IMG/VR virus record: IMGVR_UViG_3300022927_000032
Location: 1-49,805 of that record
Origin: a virus
Direction: 5' to 3' (one strand)
DNA length: 49,805 nucleotides
In this document: positions 15,009 to 22,574 of the stretch, one piece after another
Position numbering within the stretch: the stretch's first letter is position 1
Layout of the letters: each line of letters begins with the position of its first letter
Made by a program: the position numbers and the translations under genes
Notes under the pieces: model-generated
Databases searched by the model: none
The model's input: only the letters and a program-made list of their open reading frames with translations
Told to the model about the DNA's origin: nothing

Positions 15009-15257
15009 ATGAATAGAACAAAGATGGTTTGGGCTGCTCTTGCACTTTTTTCACTTGGCACAATGATTATGCAACAAGTAAAGATTGTAAAGCAAAGCCG
15101 ACAAATTAACATCTTGCAGTCTATGGTAGCTACTCAAAATGGCAATATTTCAAGCCAGCATGAGAGCATTAATAGACTTCAAGAGCAGAACATCTCTCTA
15201 CAAGATGATTTAAATTCTTGTGAGGAATCTGCTATTCAACTTAATTTTAAACGTTAA
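15009..15257 (+). CDS. Small membrane-anchored coiled-coil protein
   Basis: 82 residues. A short basic start (MNRTK), one hydrophobic segment (MVWAALALFSLGTMIM, about 6-21) and then a predicted coiled coil with heptads (QINILQSMVATQNGNISSQ; INRLQEQNISLQDDLNSCEE). One cysteine near the end. The topology (N-in, coil outside) resembles an inner-membrane spanin (Rz-type), but no matching outer-membrane lipoprotein is seen, so this is only a possibility. A terminator follows. Confidence 0.6.
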   Translation: MNRTKMVWAALALFSLGTMIMQQVKIVKQSRQINILQSMVATQNGNISSQHESINRLQEQNISLQDDLNSCEESAIQLNFKR

Positions 15258-15275
15258 TTTAAAAGTTGATGCCTT

Positions 15276-15328
15276 GAGCCAATAGGCTCTTAGCCCTGCT
15301 TTCCATTTGGGAAGTGGGGCTTTTTTTT
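15276..15328 (+). terminator. Intrinsic terminator with upstream hairpin
   Basis: GAGCC (15276-15280) pairs with GGCTC (15285-15289). A second, longer hairpin from AGCCCTGCTTTCC to GGGAAGTGGGGCT (about 15292-15320) is followed by eight T. It ends the plus-strand unit at the point where the minus-strand gene 15668-15327 also ends. Confidence 0.75.
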
Positions 15329-15668
15329 ATCCTCTAACAATGACTTTTAAATGAGCCACACCTCTTTTAGAGCCATTTTGGATAACAAGGTCATCAACTT
15401 TCGTAGAGATCACTTCAAAGTCAGTGAGGTTTCTGGCTTTTAGTTTTGCTTGGACTTGTTCAATCACCTCATCACCACAAATATGGACATTACTGCTGTT
15501 CTCCAAATCTTTGAGGTTGATATTAAAGGGTACAGAAAGTCGGAGAACCATATTGAACCCATCTACTTCGTAATTTGAATCTAAGAAGTCTGGGTCTTGA
15601 ATTAGAGATGTCAGTCTCTTTAAGTTATTTCGGGGGGTGCTCATAAGTTTTTTGATATATCTGATCAT
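15327..15668 (-). CDS. Hypothetical protein, 113 aa
   Basis: ATG at 15668 follows AAAAGGAGATTAAA. Basic N-terminus (IRYIKKLMSTPRNNLKRL), then alternating beta-like segments (GFNMVLRLSVPFNINLKDL; DFEVISTKVDDLVI; GVAHLKVIVRG). A small alpha/beta domain is likely. Function unknown. The 205 nt between it and the gene at 15874 holds AT-rich promoter-like sequence, including GTTTATAATCAG, and the hairpin at 15842. Confidence 0.6.
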   Translation of the reverse strand: MIRYIKKLMSTPRNNLKRLTSLIQDPDFLDSNYEVDGFNMVLRLSVPFNINLKDLENSSNVHICGDEVIEQVQAKLKARNLTDFEVISTKVDDLVIQNGSKRGVAHLKVIVRG

Positions 15669-15841
15669 TTTAATCTCCTTTTAATTTTTAAAGTATTTTC
15701 CCTTTTTATATGATCAGAAACCTAACTTCATAACTTATTCTTACCTCTCGCTAGTCTTTTATACAGGATATAGAGCAGATCACATAGAAAGAGATCATTG
15801 CATACAGGCCAGGAGTTATCTAATAAGCTGTTTATAATCAG

Positions 15842-15869
15842 CCCTCTTTTGACAAAGACACAAGGAGGG
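15842..15869 (+). promoter_or_regulatory. Hairpin over the SD of the split structural gene
   Basis: CCCTCTTTTG (15842-15851) pairs with CAAGGAGGG (15861-15869) with one bulge and one G-U pair, hiding AAGGAGGG of the gene at 15874. A TATAAT-like element (about 15832-15837) lies upstream of the hairpin rather than inside it, so this one would not free the site by late initiation. Confidence 0.4.
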
Positions 15870-15873
15870 TAAA

Positions 15874-16374
15874 ATGGCTGTAGCTTTTAAAAGAAACCAA
15901 ATACTAGGCAGGGGAGACTTAGATATCTTCCTCACTAATTCAAATGGCAATGTCTCAAATGCTGCCGAGATTACTTATGCCCTTTACTTTGTAGAGCCTG
16001 GACCACCAGAAGCAGATGTTCTTATCGGTGATCCACAGCGTATTCCAGAGAACCCATCTGTTGGGGAATACTATGCTTCTGTTAGGATTCCTACAACAGC
16101 TACTTATGGTAGATACAGGATAAGGTGGACTCTTAAAGAGTTTGTTAATAGTAACTCACAGACAGTAGTACAAGAGTTTGGTGTTGTTGCAGAAAATGCT
16201 GTTTTGGGTCTTCAGCTTACAGAAGCTCAGAAGTCTATGGTCTATAAGTTGCGTATGCTTTTAAGAGATCAGTGTCTTGCTGGAGAAGAACTCGTCACTG
16301 TTGATGCTGACGGTGAAAAGATCACACTCCCTATCGAAGAACTATATGACATCATAGGAGATGGAAATGCTTGA
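15874..16374 (+). CDS. Virion-type protein, N-extein plus short intein N-half
   Basis: 166 residues. Residues 1-133 are the N-terminal part of a likely virion protein (MAVAFKRNQILGRGDLDIF...YRIRWTLKEF...LRMLLRDQ). Cys134 starts an intein block A (CLAGEELVTVDADGEK), and the frame stops after only 33 intein residues. The rest of the intein and the host protein are in the frame at 17233. After trans-splicing the fragment RDQ would join CPDKYYHF. The extein continues with YSIGGISLDI... and SFGPAVGRGVLSPRNF, phage structural-protein-like, possibly neck or head-tail. A premature stop is an alternative, but the intein signals on both sides argue against it. Confidence 0.8.
   Translation: MAVAFKRNQILGRGDLDIFLTNSNGNVSNAAEITYALYFVEPGPPEADVLIGDPQRIPENPSVGEYYASVRIPTTATYGRYRIRWTLKEFVNSNSQTVVQEFGVVAENAVLGLQLTEAQKSMVYKLRMLLRDQCLAGEELVTVDADGEKITLPIEELYDIIGDGNA
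16273..16371 (+). other. Atypical split intein, N-terminal half (33 aa)
   Basis: Cys1 at 16273-16275, block A CLAGEELVTVD, then EKITLPIEELYDII. Most split inteins break after about 100 residues; this one breaks after 33, as in the rare AceL-TerL type. The 3' end overlaps the nuclease gene by 14 nt. Confidence 0.8.
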
Positions 16375-17236
16375 AGAACTGCTAGTTAAGTTTGACCTCA
16401 CAATAGAGCAACTGAACAAAAAAGGTCGAGTAGCTAAAGAGATTGTAGAAAAGCGTTCTGCTCTTGTTTCACATCTCCATAAGCAAGGGTTCTCTTGGAA
16501 AGAGATGACCGAAATCACAGGTCTTTCCAACGGGTCTATTCAGAGGCTGACCAAAGCGAAAGGCTGTAAAGCTGTTCAAGACAAACGCAAGAAGTTAGGT
16601 GCTAACGCTGGTCGATCCACCAAAGGTATGGATAGGTCTGAGCAACTAAAAAAACAATGGGCTAAAGGAGACTTTGATTTCCATCGGGGGAGAGTTCGAC
16701 CACAACATGAGCGTGATAAACTTAAAAAGGCTTGGGAAGATCCCAAACTTAGATTGTTAGCCTCCGAGAACGCTAAGAAGTATGTGTGGGGAAATTCAGA
16801 TGTGAAACAGAAGCTCATGGACTTTCACCACGATCCCGAAGAAAGAGCAAGGAGATCGAACGCTCAAGCGATTAGGATGAAAGAGAACCCGACACCTTAC
16901 CTTAGAGGCAAAACCTCAATAGAGGCTACACCTAAAGGTACTAAAGATGAGGTTCGTGTTCGCTCAAGCTATGAAGCAAAGACAATCTCCATCTTAGAGT
17001 CCGACCCTAATGTCAAAAGCTATACCTATGAGCCAATATACAAAGTTGCTGGAAGAACAATACTCCCCGACTTTGTTGTCCACTATCAAGATGGATCTAC
17101 TACTCTTGTTGAAGTTAAACCACAATGGGCTTTAAACCGAGAAGATGTTATCGCCAGGTTAGCCCTATCTCAAAAAGTTGCTGATGATAATGGTTGGTCT
17201 TACCAAACATGGACTGAAAAGGAGTTGGGACTATGA
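16361..17236 (+). CDS. Free-standing PD-(D/E)XK homing endonuclease between intein halves
   Basis: 291 residues. A helix-turn-helix-like region (about 33-67: HKQGFSWKEMTEITGLSNGS) is followed by a basic, repeat-like DNA-binding stretch (WEDPKLRLLASENAKKYVWG; FHHDPEERARRSNAQA). The C-terminal nuclease domain (about 200-291) contains ILPDFVVHYQDGSTTLVEVK, giving D237, E251 and K253, the classic catalytic trio, in a TnsA-like setting. It starts inside the end of the N-half gene and its stop overlaps the ATG of the C-half gene by 4 nt, so all three are translated in series. It would spread the intein by cutting intein-less copies of the gene. Confidence 0.8.
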   Translation: MEMLEELLVKFDLTIEQLNKKGRVAKEIVEKRSALVSHLHKQGFSWKEMTEITGLSNGSIQRLTKAKGCKAVQDKRKKLGANAGRSTKGMDRSEQLKKQWAKGDFDFHRGRVRPQHERDKLKKAWEDPKLRLLASENAKKYVWGNSDVKQKLMDFHHDPEERARRSNAQAIRMKENPTPYLRGKTSIEATPKGTKDEVRVRSSYEAKTISILESDPNVKSYTYEPIYKVAGRTILPDFVVHYQDGSTTLVEVKPQWALNREDVIARLALSQKVADDNGWSYQTWTEKELGL

Positions 17237-17619
17237 CATCTCAAGAACAAGCACAGAAGATTAAAGACGCTTTCAAAAAAAGGAAGCTATCAATCAAATC
17301 TATGGACACTCAAGGTGATTTCTCTTGGAAGCAAATCTCTAAAGCTCATAAGAACCCGACACCTATTGAACCCATTTATAAAATCACCACAGAGCAAGGT
17401 AAACATCTCACTATCACAGGTGGACACCGAGTCTATATGTCTCCTAACCTTTGTGTTCCAGCAGAGGAGCTGTCCGTAGGACTTAGCTTACAGACATCAC
17501 AAGGAGCAACTAAGATTTCCAATATCGAGGTCATCGAAAACAGACCCTTTATGTTCGACCTTACTGTTGAGGAGAACCATAACCTTGTACTCGAAGGTTC
17601 TGATGTGGTCGTTCATAAC
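17233..17619 (+). other. Split intein, C-terminal half (129 aa)
   Basis: Ends VVVHN, with Cys as the +1 residue at 17620-17622. Contains a block B (TGGHRVY) normally in the N-half, so the break is between blocks A and B. No endonuclease domain; that role is in the gene between the halves. Confidence 0.8.
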
Positions 17620-18624
17620 TGCCCAGACAAGTATTACCATTTTAGGCCACCAGAGCATGAGGCTAACATCGGTTCTTATAATCAAGTCTTTGGTCAAGTT
17701 TGGGAAGATGAAGAGTTTCTTGAGTACCTTGAGCGAGCACTCGACTGGTGGAACATGCAACCGCCAGAGACAGAGGATCTTCACACATTAGATCAGCTTG
17801 TTGCTCAGAAGCCTGCATGGAGAACACCTATTTTACAGGGTGCTATTCAGTTTGCAGCAATGGCATTACAGGCAAATTGGATTGTAGATGAATTCTCGGT
17901 TAGAGGAGATACTGACTTGGAGGTTTTACTTCCTAGTGGAGAAAAGGTCAAGCTCACTATTGAGGAGCTACATGAGATTATAAAAGAGGAGCGTATGATG
18001 GATAATTTGACCAAACAAGCAATCAAACAGGCTTTCTTACAAGGAGAGCTTAAGGTTCTTTCCGTTGATAATGAAACCAGCCAAGTAGGCTACCAAGTGA
18101 TTTCTGATGTGATGAAGCACCATACTCCACATAAAAAGATACTAAAAGTAGAACTCGATAATGGGCAGTTCGTTATTGCTACTCAAGACCATTCCCTCTT
18201 CACCATTGAAGAGGGCAAGATCAAATCCATTGAAACAGAAAACTTTTCTGTTGGAGACACCCTCGCTATCGTTGAGGGTGGTGAAGTTAAAGGGTGTATT
18301 ATCACTAACATCTCTCAAGAGGAAGACTGTGAATACACTTATGATCTTTGTGTGCCTATAAACGAGAACTTCGTACTTGCTAATGGCATACTAGCACACA
18401 ACTCATACTCTATTGGAGGTATTTCTCTCGACATAGACAGGTCTAGTAAGTACGAGGGTTTGAAATCCTCAGCAGAGCAGATGTGGTCTACTTCTGTAGA
18501 AGCCAAGGCTAGAACAACAAAGTTCATAAGGGGTTTGAGGCAACCGAAATATGGTGTGGGAATAAGATCGAGTTTTGGGCCTGCGGTGGGTCGTGGTGTA
18601 TTGAGTCCGAGAAACTTTATTTGA
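17233..18624 (+). CDS. Intein C-half, middle extein, second intein, C-extein
   Basis: 463 residues with four parts. 1-129: intein C-half (block B-like TITGGHRVYMS, block F FDLTVEENHNLVLEGSDV, block G VVHN). 130-221: host protein from Cys130 (CPDKYYHFRPPEHEANIGSY). 222-390: a second, complete mini-intein. 391-463: host protein (SYSIGGISLDIDRSSKYEG...VGIRSSFGPAVGRGVLSPRNFI). Trans-splicing of the first and cis-splicing of the second would give a 298-residue protein. The ATG overlaps the nuclease stop by 4 nt. The 3' end seems to have been replaced (see 18620). Confidence 0.85.
   Translation: MTSQEQAQKIKDAFKKRKLSIKSMDTQGDFSWKQISKAHKNPTPIEPIYKITTEQGKHLTITGGHRVYMSPNLCVPAEELSVGLSLQTSQGATKISNIEVIENRPFMFDLTVEENHNLVLEGSDVVVHNCPDKYYHFRPPEHEANIGSYNQVFGQVWEDEEFLEYLERALDWWNMQPPETEDLHTLDQLVAQKPAWRTPILQGAIQFAAMALQANWIVDEFSVRGDTDLEVLLPSGEKVKLTIEELHEIIKEERMMDNLTKQAIKQAFLQGELKVLSVDNETSQVGYQVISDVMKHHTPHKKILKVELDNGQFVIATQDHSLFTIEEGKIKSIETENFSVGDTLAIVEGGEVKGCIITNISQEEDCEYTYDLCVPINENFVLANGILAHNSYSIGGISLDIDRSSKYEGLKSSAEQMWSTSVEAKARTTKFIRGLRQPKYGVGIRSSFGPAVGRGVLSPRNFI
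17896..18402 (+). other. Second intein, contiguous, Ser at position 1 (169 aa)
   Basis: Begins SVRGDTDLEVLLPSGEK after extein VDEF, has block B ATQDHSLFTI, block F YTYDLCVPINENFVLANG, ends LAHN with Ser +1 (18403). Serine in place of the usual Cys1 implies an oxygen rather than sulfur nucleophile. It is similar in layout to the split intein. At the equivalent of the split point it contains GAGGAG (17986-17991) and two ATG codons (17995, 17998). Confidence 0.8.
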
Positions 18625-18735
18625 ACCCTATGTAGGCAGAGGAGTATTGAGGTAAGCAACGAAAGTATGGTGTTGGTATCTGTACTTTGAGTGAGTACTT
18701 TGAACCCTATGTGGGCAGAGGGGTGAGAAAAAAAT
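18620..18735 (+). repeat. Two leftover copies of the gene's 3' end
   Basis: TTTGAACCCTATGTAGGCAG (18620) and TTTGAACCCTATGTGGGCAG (18699) are near-identical, 79 nt apart. Translated, they read FEPYVGRGVLR-stop and KYGVGICTLSEYFEPYVGRG followed by VRKKS-stop. Both match the real end of the upstream gene (KYGVGIRSSFGPAVGRGVL). The tail of the gene has thus been duplicated and partly replaced, with old ends left as scars. Confidence 0.7.
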
Positions 18736-18759
18736 CTTGACCACTTGCTTGCTTTTCAT

Positions 18760-18798
18760 ATAAGTTAATCTCAACTCAAGAATAAAGGATTAACTTAT
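18760..18798 (+). promoter_or_regulatory. SD/start hairpin of the Vsr-like endonuclease gene
   Basis: ATAAGTTAATC (18760-18770) is a perfect 11-bp match to GATTAACTTAT (18788-18798), which overlaps AAAGGA and includes the first two bases of the ATG at 18797. CATATAAGT, a promoter-like element, is in the 5' arm. T4's intron endonuclease I-TevI is controlled by an equivalent hairpin. Confidence 0.6.
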
Positions 18799-20071
18799 GG
18801 CTACTTGCCCTCACTGTAAAAGAGATTTCAAAACAGCAATAATTAGTGGTAGACACCGCAAGGTGTGTTGGCCAGATTGGAAGCCCCAACCAATTACACC
18901 ATGTATCTGTGGACATGAATCCACATCAAACACACAGATGAAAAGACATAAGAAAGAATGCGAGGTATGGCAAGGTCGAGATAAGAAAGCGATCTCAAAG
19001 TTCAGACGCAAACAAACGATGAAGAATCGTTATGGGGTTGAGAATCCAGCCCATAGCAAAGAGTCTGTAGAGAAGCGTAAACAGACTAACCTCAAGCGTT
19101 ATGGTGCAGAGAACCCTTTCTCAAAGGAGAGTAGCCTTTTTGAAAAGGTGCAAGATGCTCTTGATGGTAAGCGACCAGTCTTAAAGGGTAAGGATAACCC
19201 TTTTGCTTGGGAGAGCGTACAGGATAAGATCAAGCAGACGAACCTTGAGAGATATGGTGTGGTCAACCCTCAACAGAATGATGTGGTCAAGGCTAAGACA
19301 GAGGCTACTAATCTTGAGAGGTATGGTGGAACGCTATTGGGATCACCAGAGCTTAGGGCTAAGATTGAGGCAACGAATATAGAGCGTTATGGTGTGCCTA
19401 TCCCTAGCATGAGTAAAGAAGTCATGGATAGGGTTGTAGCGACTAATATGGAGCGATATGGTGTACCTTATACGAGTGCAGTGGGGGAGTTTAGACAGAA
19501 GCAACTCAAGACGATGATTGAGAACTATGGAAGCCACTACTTTGCGTCTGAGCAAGGCAAGGGGGAGATTAGGGCTACGATGGTGGATCGTTATGGTGTT
19601 GAGTTTCCTGGTGCTATTGATGGTCATTGGGATAAGGTGCAAGAGACATTGAAAGATAGGTATGGTGTGGAGTTCCCTATCTTGCTTATGAATCAGAAAG
19701 AGATGAACAAGTTTGAGTCAAGGGTAGCCTCATATAGCGACTCGCTCACCTTTACAGGTAATGGTGCATATTGGAGATTTCTTCCAAGCAAGAAGAACTT
19801 TGATGGCTCGATTGGTGGCTACAAGAATCCAGACTTTGTAGTTTGTGTGAGTGATGATCCCGAACATCCTTACATGGGTGCCACAAAGGTAGTGGAGTGT
19901 TTTGGTCAGTATTGGCACTCACAAGCGTTAACAGGGATGAGTAAAGAGGAGCATGAGCGTAATACGATAGAGGCTTATGCGGAGGTAGGGCTTGATTGCC
20001 TTGTGATTTGGGAGGGAGACATTCGTTCAGATGAGGGTTCAGTGATTGAGAAGGTGGAGAGGTTCTGCTAG
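18797..20071 (+). CDS. Vsr-like homing endonuclease with RYGV repeats
   Basis: 424 residues. The N-terminus has two zinc-finger-like units (CPHCKRDF...H...C; CICGHESTSNTQMKRHKKEC). Residues about 75-300 consist of repeated TNxERYGVxxP units (nine or more), DNA-binding repeats typical of phage homing endonucleases. The C-terminal domain has NPDFVV (D346), KVVECFGQYWHS (E367, H374) and LVIWEGDIR (W405-E406), which is the Vsr fold. This nuclease family was first described with fractured genes that carry split inteins, and here it sits directly after one. It probably targets the neighbouring structural gene. Confidence 0.85.
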   Translation: MATCPHCKRDFKTAIISGRHRKVCWPDWKPQPITPCICGHESTSNTQMKRHKKECEVWQGRDKKAISKFRRKQTMKNRYGVENPAHSKESVEKRKQTNLKRYGAENPFSKESSLFEKVQDALDGKRPVLKGKDNPFAWESVQDKIKQTNLERYGVVNPQQNDVVKAKTEATNLERYGGTLLGSPELRAKIEATNIERYGVPIPSMSKEVMDRVVATNMERYGVPYTSAVGEFRQKQLKTMIENYGSHYFASEQGKGEIRATMVDRYGVEFPGAIDGHWDKVQETLKDRYGVEFPILLMNQKEMNKFESRVASYSDSLTFTGNGAYWRFLPSKKNFDGSIGGYKNPDFVVCVSDDPEHPYMGATKVVECFGQYWHSQALTGMSKEEHERNTIEAYAEVGLDCLVIWEGDIRSDEGSVIEKVERFC

Positions 20072-20132
20072 TCAGATGCTTGATGAGCTTCAGAGAGAAA
20101 TAGATTCTCTAAAGAGAGACCTAAATAAAAAA

Positions 20133-20190
20133 CCCCCCCCAGAATCCTATTGATAAGAGGTGTATTACAATAACTATTATTAAAAGGATT
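20133..20190 (+). promoter_or_regulatory. C-run/TTGATAA leader with SD hairpin
   Basis: Eight C (20133-20140), 9 nt, TTGATAA (20150-20156). AATCCTATTGATAA (20143-20156) pairs with TTATTAAAAGGATT (20177-20190) over 14 positions with one mismatch and one G-U pair. The 3' arm holds the AAAAGGA site of the gene at 20195. Confidence 0.6.
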
Positions 20191-20194
20191 TTAT

Positions 20195-21139
20195 ATGAAC
20201 ATTTCTAAAAATCATTTATCTGAGGCATTCCCCCTTGAAGGTCAAAACCCATTAAAATGTGAGCCATTGGCTTTTAGAGGAACTGTTGAGGATATTGACT
20301 TTGAAGAAAGTGACTTTGAAGGTATTACTGCGTTAAACACTTATTATAAAGGTGTGCATTTTAAAGGTTGTACTTTCAATCTTACTTCTTTTTTCAAGTT
20401 TGTGGACTGCACTTTCACTGATGTTTCTTTTAAATACATCAGTGAAGAACGCTATAAGAAAGATAATGAAGAAGATAGGAGAAGTCTCTTTATCAACTGC
20501 AAGTTTGTAAACACAACTTTTAAAAAAGTAAGTCTGGCTGGTGTAAGATTTGATAATTGCAGTTTAGAGAACATCGCAATCATATCTTCATGTTTTGAAG
20601 CAGTTGATTTTGAGACTTCAACCTTAAAGAATGTGAAGTTTGTAAGCTGTTTTGTTAAGAACCTCTTGGTTTCAAGTGGAGAAAAAGTTTCTTTTGTTGC
20701 CTGTAAGACTACTGCAAACAAACATAAGCCAGCCACAATTGAGTTTCTAAATACACGAAGCAATTCTAAACAGAAGATTGTTAGCCCTAAGTTAGAGCTG
20801 CTGGATGCAACAGATAACCAAAGCCATGTCTTTGCAGGGAAGGGTGCATATAACCAATATGTTGCTTTTCAGCAACATAGGACATATTCTTATTTTTATG
20901 CAACTACCTTAAAAAGATTATATGAGAAAGCCAGATTAGCCGCCCCACAGGGGTTACATCTTCACGAAAAACTAAAACTTCTTGATGAGAAAGACGCAAG
21001 GGAAAAGAAAGCCTTTCGGAAGAAGCTGAGAAAAAATATTCTTGGGCTTATCCTTATTGGACTTAGTTCCTATCTTCTATATTCAAATCAAGAAGCTGTT
21101 CTTCAGTCTATTGAATACCTTAAAAACCTTAGCTTCTAA
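20195..21139 (+). CDS. Pentapeptide-like repeat protein 2, C-terminal membrane anchor
   Basis: 314 residues. Residues about 30-165 are divergent pentapeptide-type repeats with F/C at the central position (VHFKGCTFNLTSFFKFVDCTF; VRFDNCSLENIAI). A basic region (about 215-285) follows and then one hydrophobic segment near the C-terminus (NILGLILIGLSSYLLYS). The C-tail anchor distinguishes it from the other four pentapeptide genes. It might hold the beta-helix at the inner membrane. A strong terminator follows. Confidence 0.7.
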   Translation: MNISKNHLSEAFPLEGQNPLKCEPLAFRGTVEDIDFEESDFEGITALNTYYKGVHFKGCTFNLTSFFKFVDCTFTDVSFKYISEERYKKDNEEDRRSLFINCKFVNTTFKKVSLAGVRFDNCSLENIAIISSCFEAVDFETSTLKNVKFVSCFVKNLLVSSGEKVSFVACKTTANKHKPATIEFLNTRSNSKQKIVSPKLELLDATDNQSHVFAGKGAYNQYVAFQQHRTYSYFYATTLKRLYEKARLAAPQGLHLHEKLKLLDEKDAREKKAFRKKLRKNILGLILIGLSSYLLYSNQEAVLQSIEYLKNLSF

Positions 21140-21178
21140 GAAAAGCTGTTGCTTTAACCTGACTTTCTTCTACTATTA

Positions 21179-21215
21179 GGCACATACTCCATCTTTGGGG
21201 TGTGTGCCTTTTTTT
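21179..21215 (+). terminator. Intrinsic terminator
   Basis: GGCACATACTCCA pairs with TGGGGTGTGTGCC (13 bp with three G-U pairs), loop TCTT, followed by seven T. Confidence 0.88.
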
Positions 21216-21258
21216 GTCTTTATATATTTTTTTAGATAAGTATATCAAGGAGAAGAAA

Positions 21259-21687
21259 ATGAAAATAAACAATAAGATAGAAAACCTTGAGAATCGCATC
21301 GCCAAGCTAGAGGTTCAAAGTGCCCTCAACGATCCTTTCCTCAAAATTATAGGACCTACTGACCCAGAAGCAATCGCAGATTACCTTGAGTTTAATTCTA
21401 GGGGGGTTGCTTATATTGAGGATGATAGGTTATTCGCTAGTAAAATCATGAAGCGACCTCAGCTCATTCTTGATGAGTTGATTTTGATTGAGTGGAGAAA
21501 AATGGGCTATGGTGGTAGGGCTGGAGAGAGAAATGAGTTCGGTGAGGTCATGTATGATGAGATGGATGATTGGGTGGCTTCTGGTGCTCGTAAAAGGTAT
21601 GAAAAATACAAGAGGTCTAAGCTCATTGTGAAGCAAGTAGTGTCACCAAGAACGGGTAAGAATGGTTGGGTTTTAACTCTGAAATAA
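21259..21687 (+). CDS. Tagged soluble protein D
   Basis: 142 residues from the ATG at 21259, which follows CAAGGAGAAGAAA; a longer frame start at 21202 overlaps the terminator and is rejected. The tag is at residues 6-18 (KIENLENRIAKLE). No hydrophobic segment follows. The rest is a small basic domain (WRKMGYGGRAGERNEFGE; VSPRTGKNGWVLTLK). A weak 8-of-9 pairing (21218-21226 with 21241-21249) around AGATAAG lies in the leader. Function unknown. Confidence 0.65.
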   Translation: MKINNKIENLENRIAKLEVQSALNDPFLKIIGPTDPEAIADYLEFNSRGVAYIEDDRLFASKIMKRPQLILDELILIEWRKMGYGGRAGERNEFGEVMYDEMDDWVASGARKRYEKYKRSKLIVKQVVSPRTGKNGWVLTLK

Positions 21688-21741
21688 TAGTTCGCTTATA
21701 TTGCTTCTTCAACAAACCATTGTAAAAAAAAGAGGGTCTGT

Positions 21742-22566
21742 ATGAGAAAGCTAGCATCCGATATTCGCAGTCTTGAACTGAGGATAGCCAAACTAGAGAA
21801 AATAAAAGACAAGGCATCTTATGTCAGTAAGTTAAAGGACAAGATTGCAGATGCTTATGTTGCCTTTAAGAGAAAAGTGCCTGGTAAGAGTGAAGTCAGA
21901 TCAATGGTTAAAGAAGTTTTATCAAACCTTGAGTCTGACATTAACAGTTATTCTTATAGTTCGATGGAGTCAACTATATCTCTTAAAGGAGAATCTGTTT
22001 TCTTTAACATTGTTTTTGAAACTAGTTCTGGGATTAAGGAATTGAATTTTAGTCTTAGGGATAGAGAAGACATCCTTTCAGTTCGGGAGCTTAATCTTAA
22101 GGAAACGACTTCAGCAAATGTTAGACCACTTAGGCATATAAGAGCTGTCATACACAGACATCTTTATTATGGTAATCCCTTATTTTGGGGGTTATTAAAA
22201 GGAGACCTCACTAGTTTGATTGATGATTTGGATTCGAAGACTAGAAAAGATTTTGAGCAGAAGTTCTGGAAAGACCTTGAGCGTAAGTCTTCAGTGGCAG
22301 CTAAAATTTTAAAAATAATTGCTGCTGTTGGTATGGGTGGGTTGCTTGTAAAGCTTGTTATGGCAGTTTTCGGACTAAGTTTGTGGAATTTAATTGGCTG
22401 GTCAGTTTTTGGTCTTTTGATTACAACTCTGGGGGCTCTTGCAACAGCTATGTGGGAACATATAGGACAAGCTAATAAGAGGGCTTCAAGAAAAGACAGG
22501 AAAAAATTAGAGTCTTTTCTTTTTGACCTGTCTTGGTATGGCCTTGAGGCTCTTTTGGGGATCTGA
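21742..22566 (+). CDS. Tagged membrane protein E
   Basis: 274 residues. Tag at residues 5-20 (ASDIRSLELRIAKLEK). A soluble mixed domain follows (about 25-190, with beta segments such as SVFFNIVFETSSGIKELNF). Two hydrophobic segments lie at about residues 188-240 (ILKIIAAVGMGGLLVKLVMA; WNLIGWSVFGLLITTLGALA). The C-terminal 35 residues are charged. ATG follows AAGAGGG. Same overall plan as proteins A and B: tag, soluble domain, C-terminal membrane hairpin. Confidence 0.68.
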   Translation: MRKLASDIRSLELRIAKLEKIKDKASYVSKLKDKIADAYVAFKRKVPGKSEVRSMVKEVLSNLESDINSYSYSSMESTISLKGESVFFNIVFETSSGIKELNFSLRDREDILSVRELNLKETTSANVRPLRHIRAVIHRHLYYGNPLFWGLLKGDLTSLIDDLDSKTRKDFEQKFWKDLERKSSVAAKILKIIAAVGMGGLLVKLVMAVFGLSLWNLIGWSVFGLLITTLGALATAMWEHIGQANKRASRKDRKKLESFLFDLSWYGLEALLGI

Positions 22567-22574
22567 AAAACTTC

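Noticed and set aside
15874-16374. Gene with a premature stop or frameshift
   Set aside because: The end is intein block A and the matching intein C-half with the extein follows at 17233, so a split intein explains it better.
20076-20153. 24-codon frame (MLDELQREIDSLKRDL...) after the Vsr-like endonuclease
   Set aside because: No ribosome site, and it runs through the C-run and TTGATAA; perhaps a relic, not supported as a gene.
21202-21258. Upstream start for the tagged gene at 21259
   Set aside because: Lies in the T-tail of a terminator and lacks a ribosome site.
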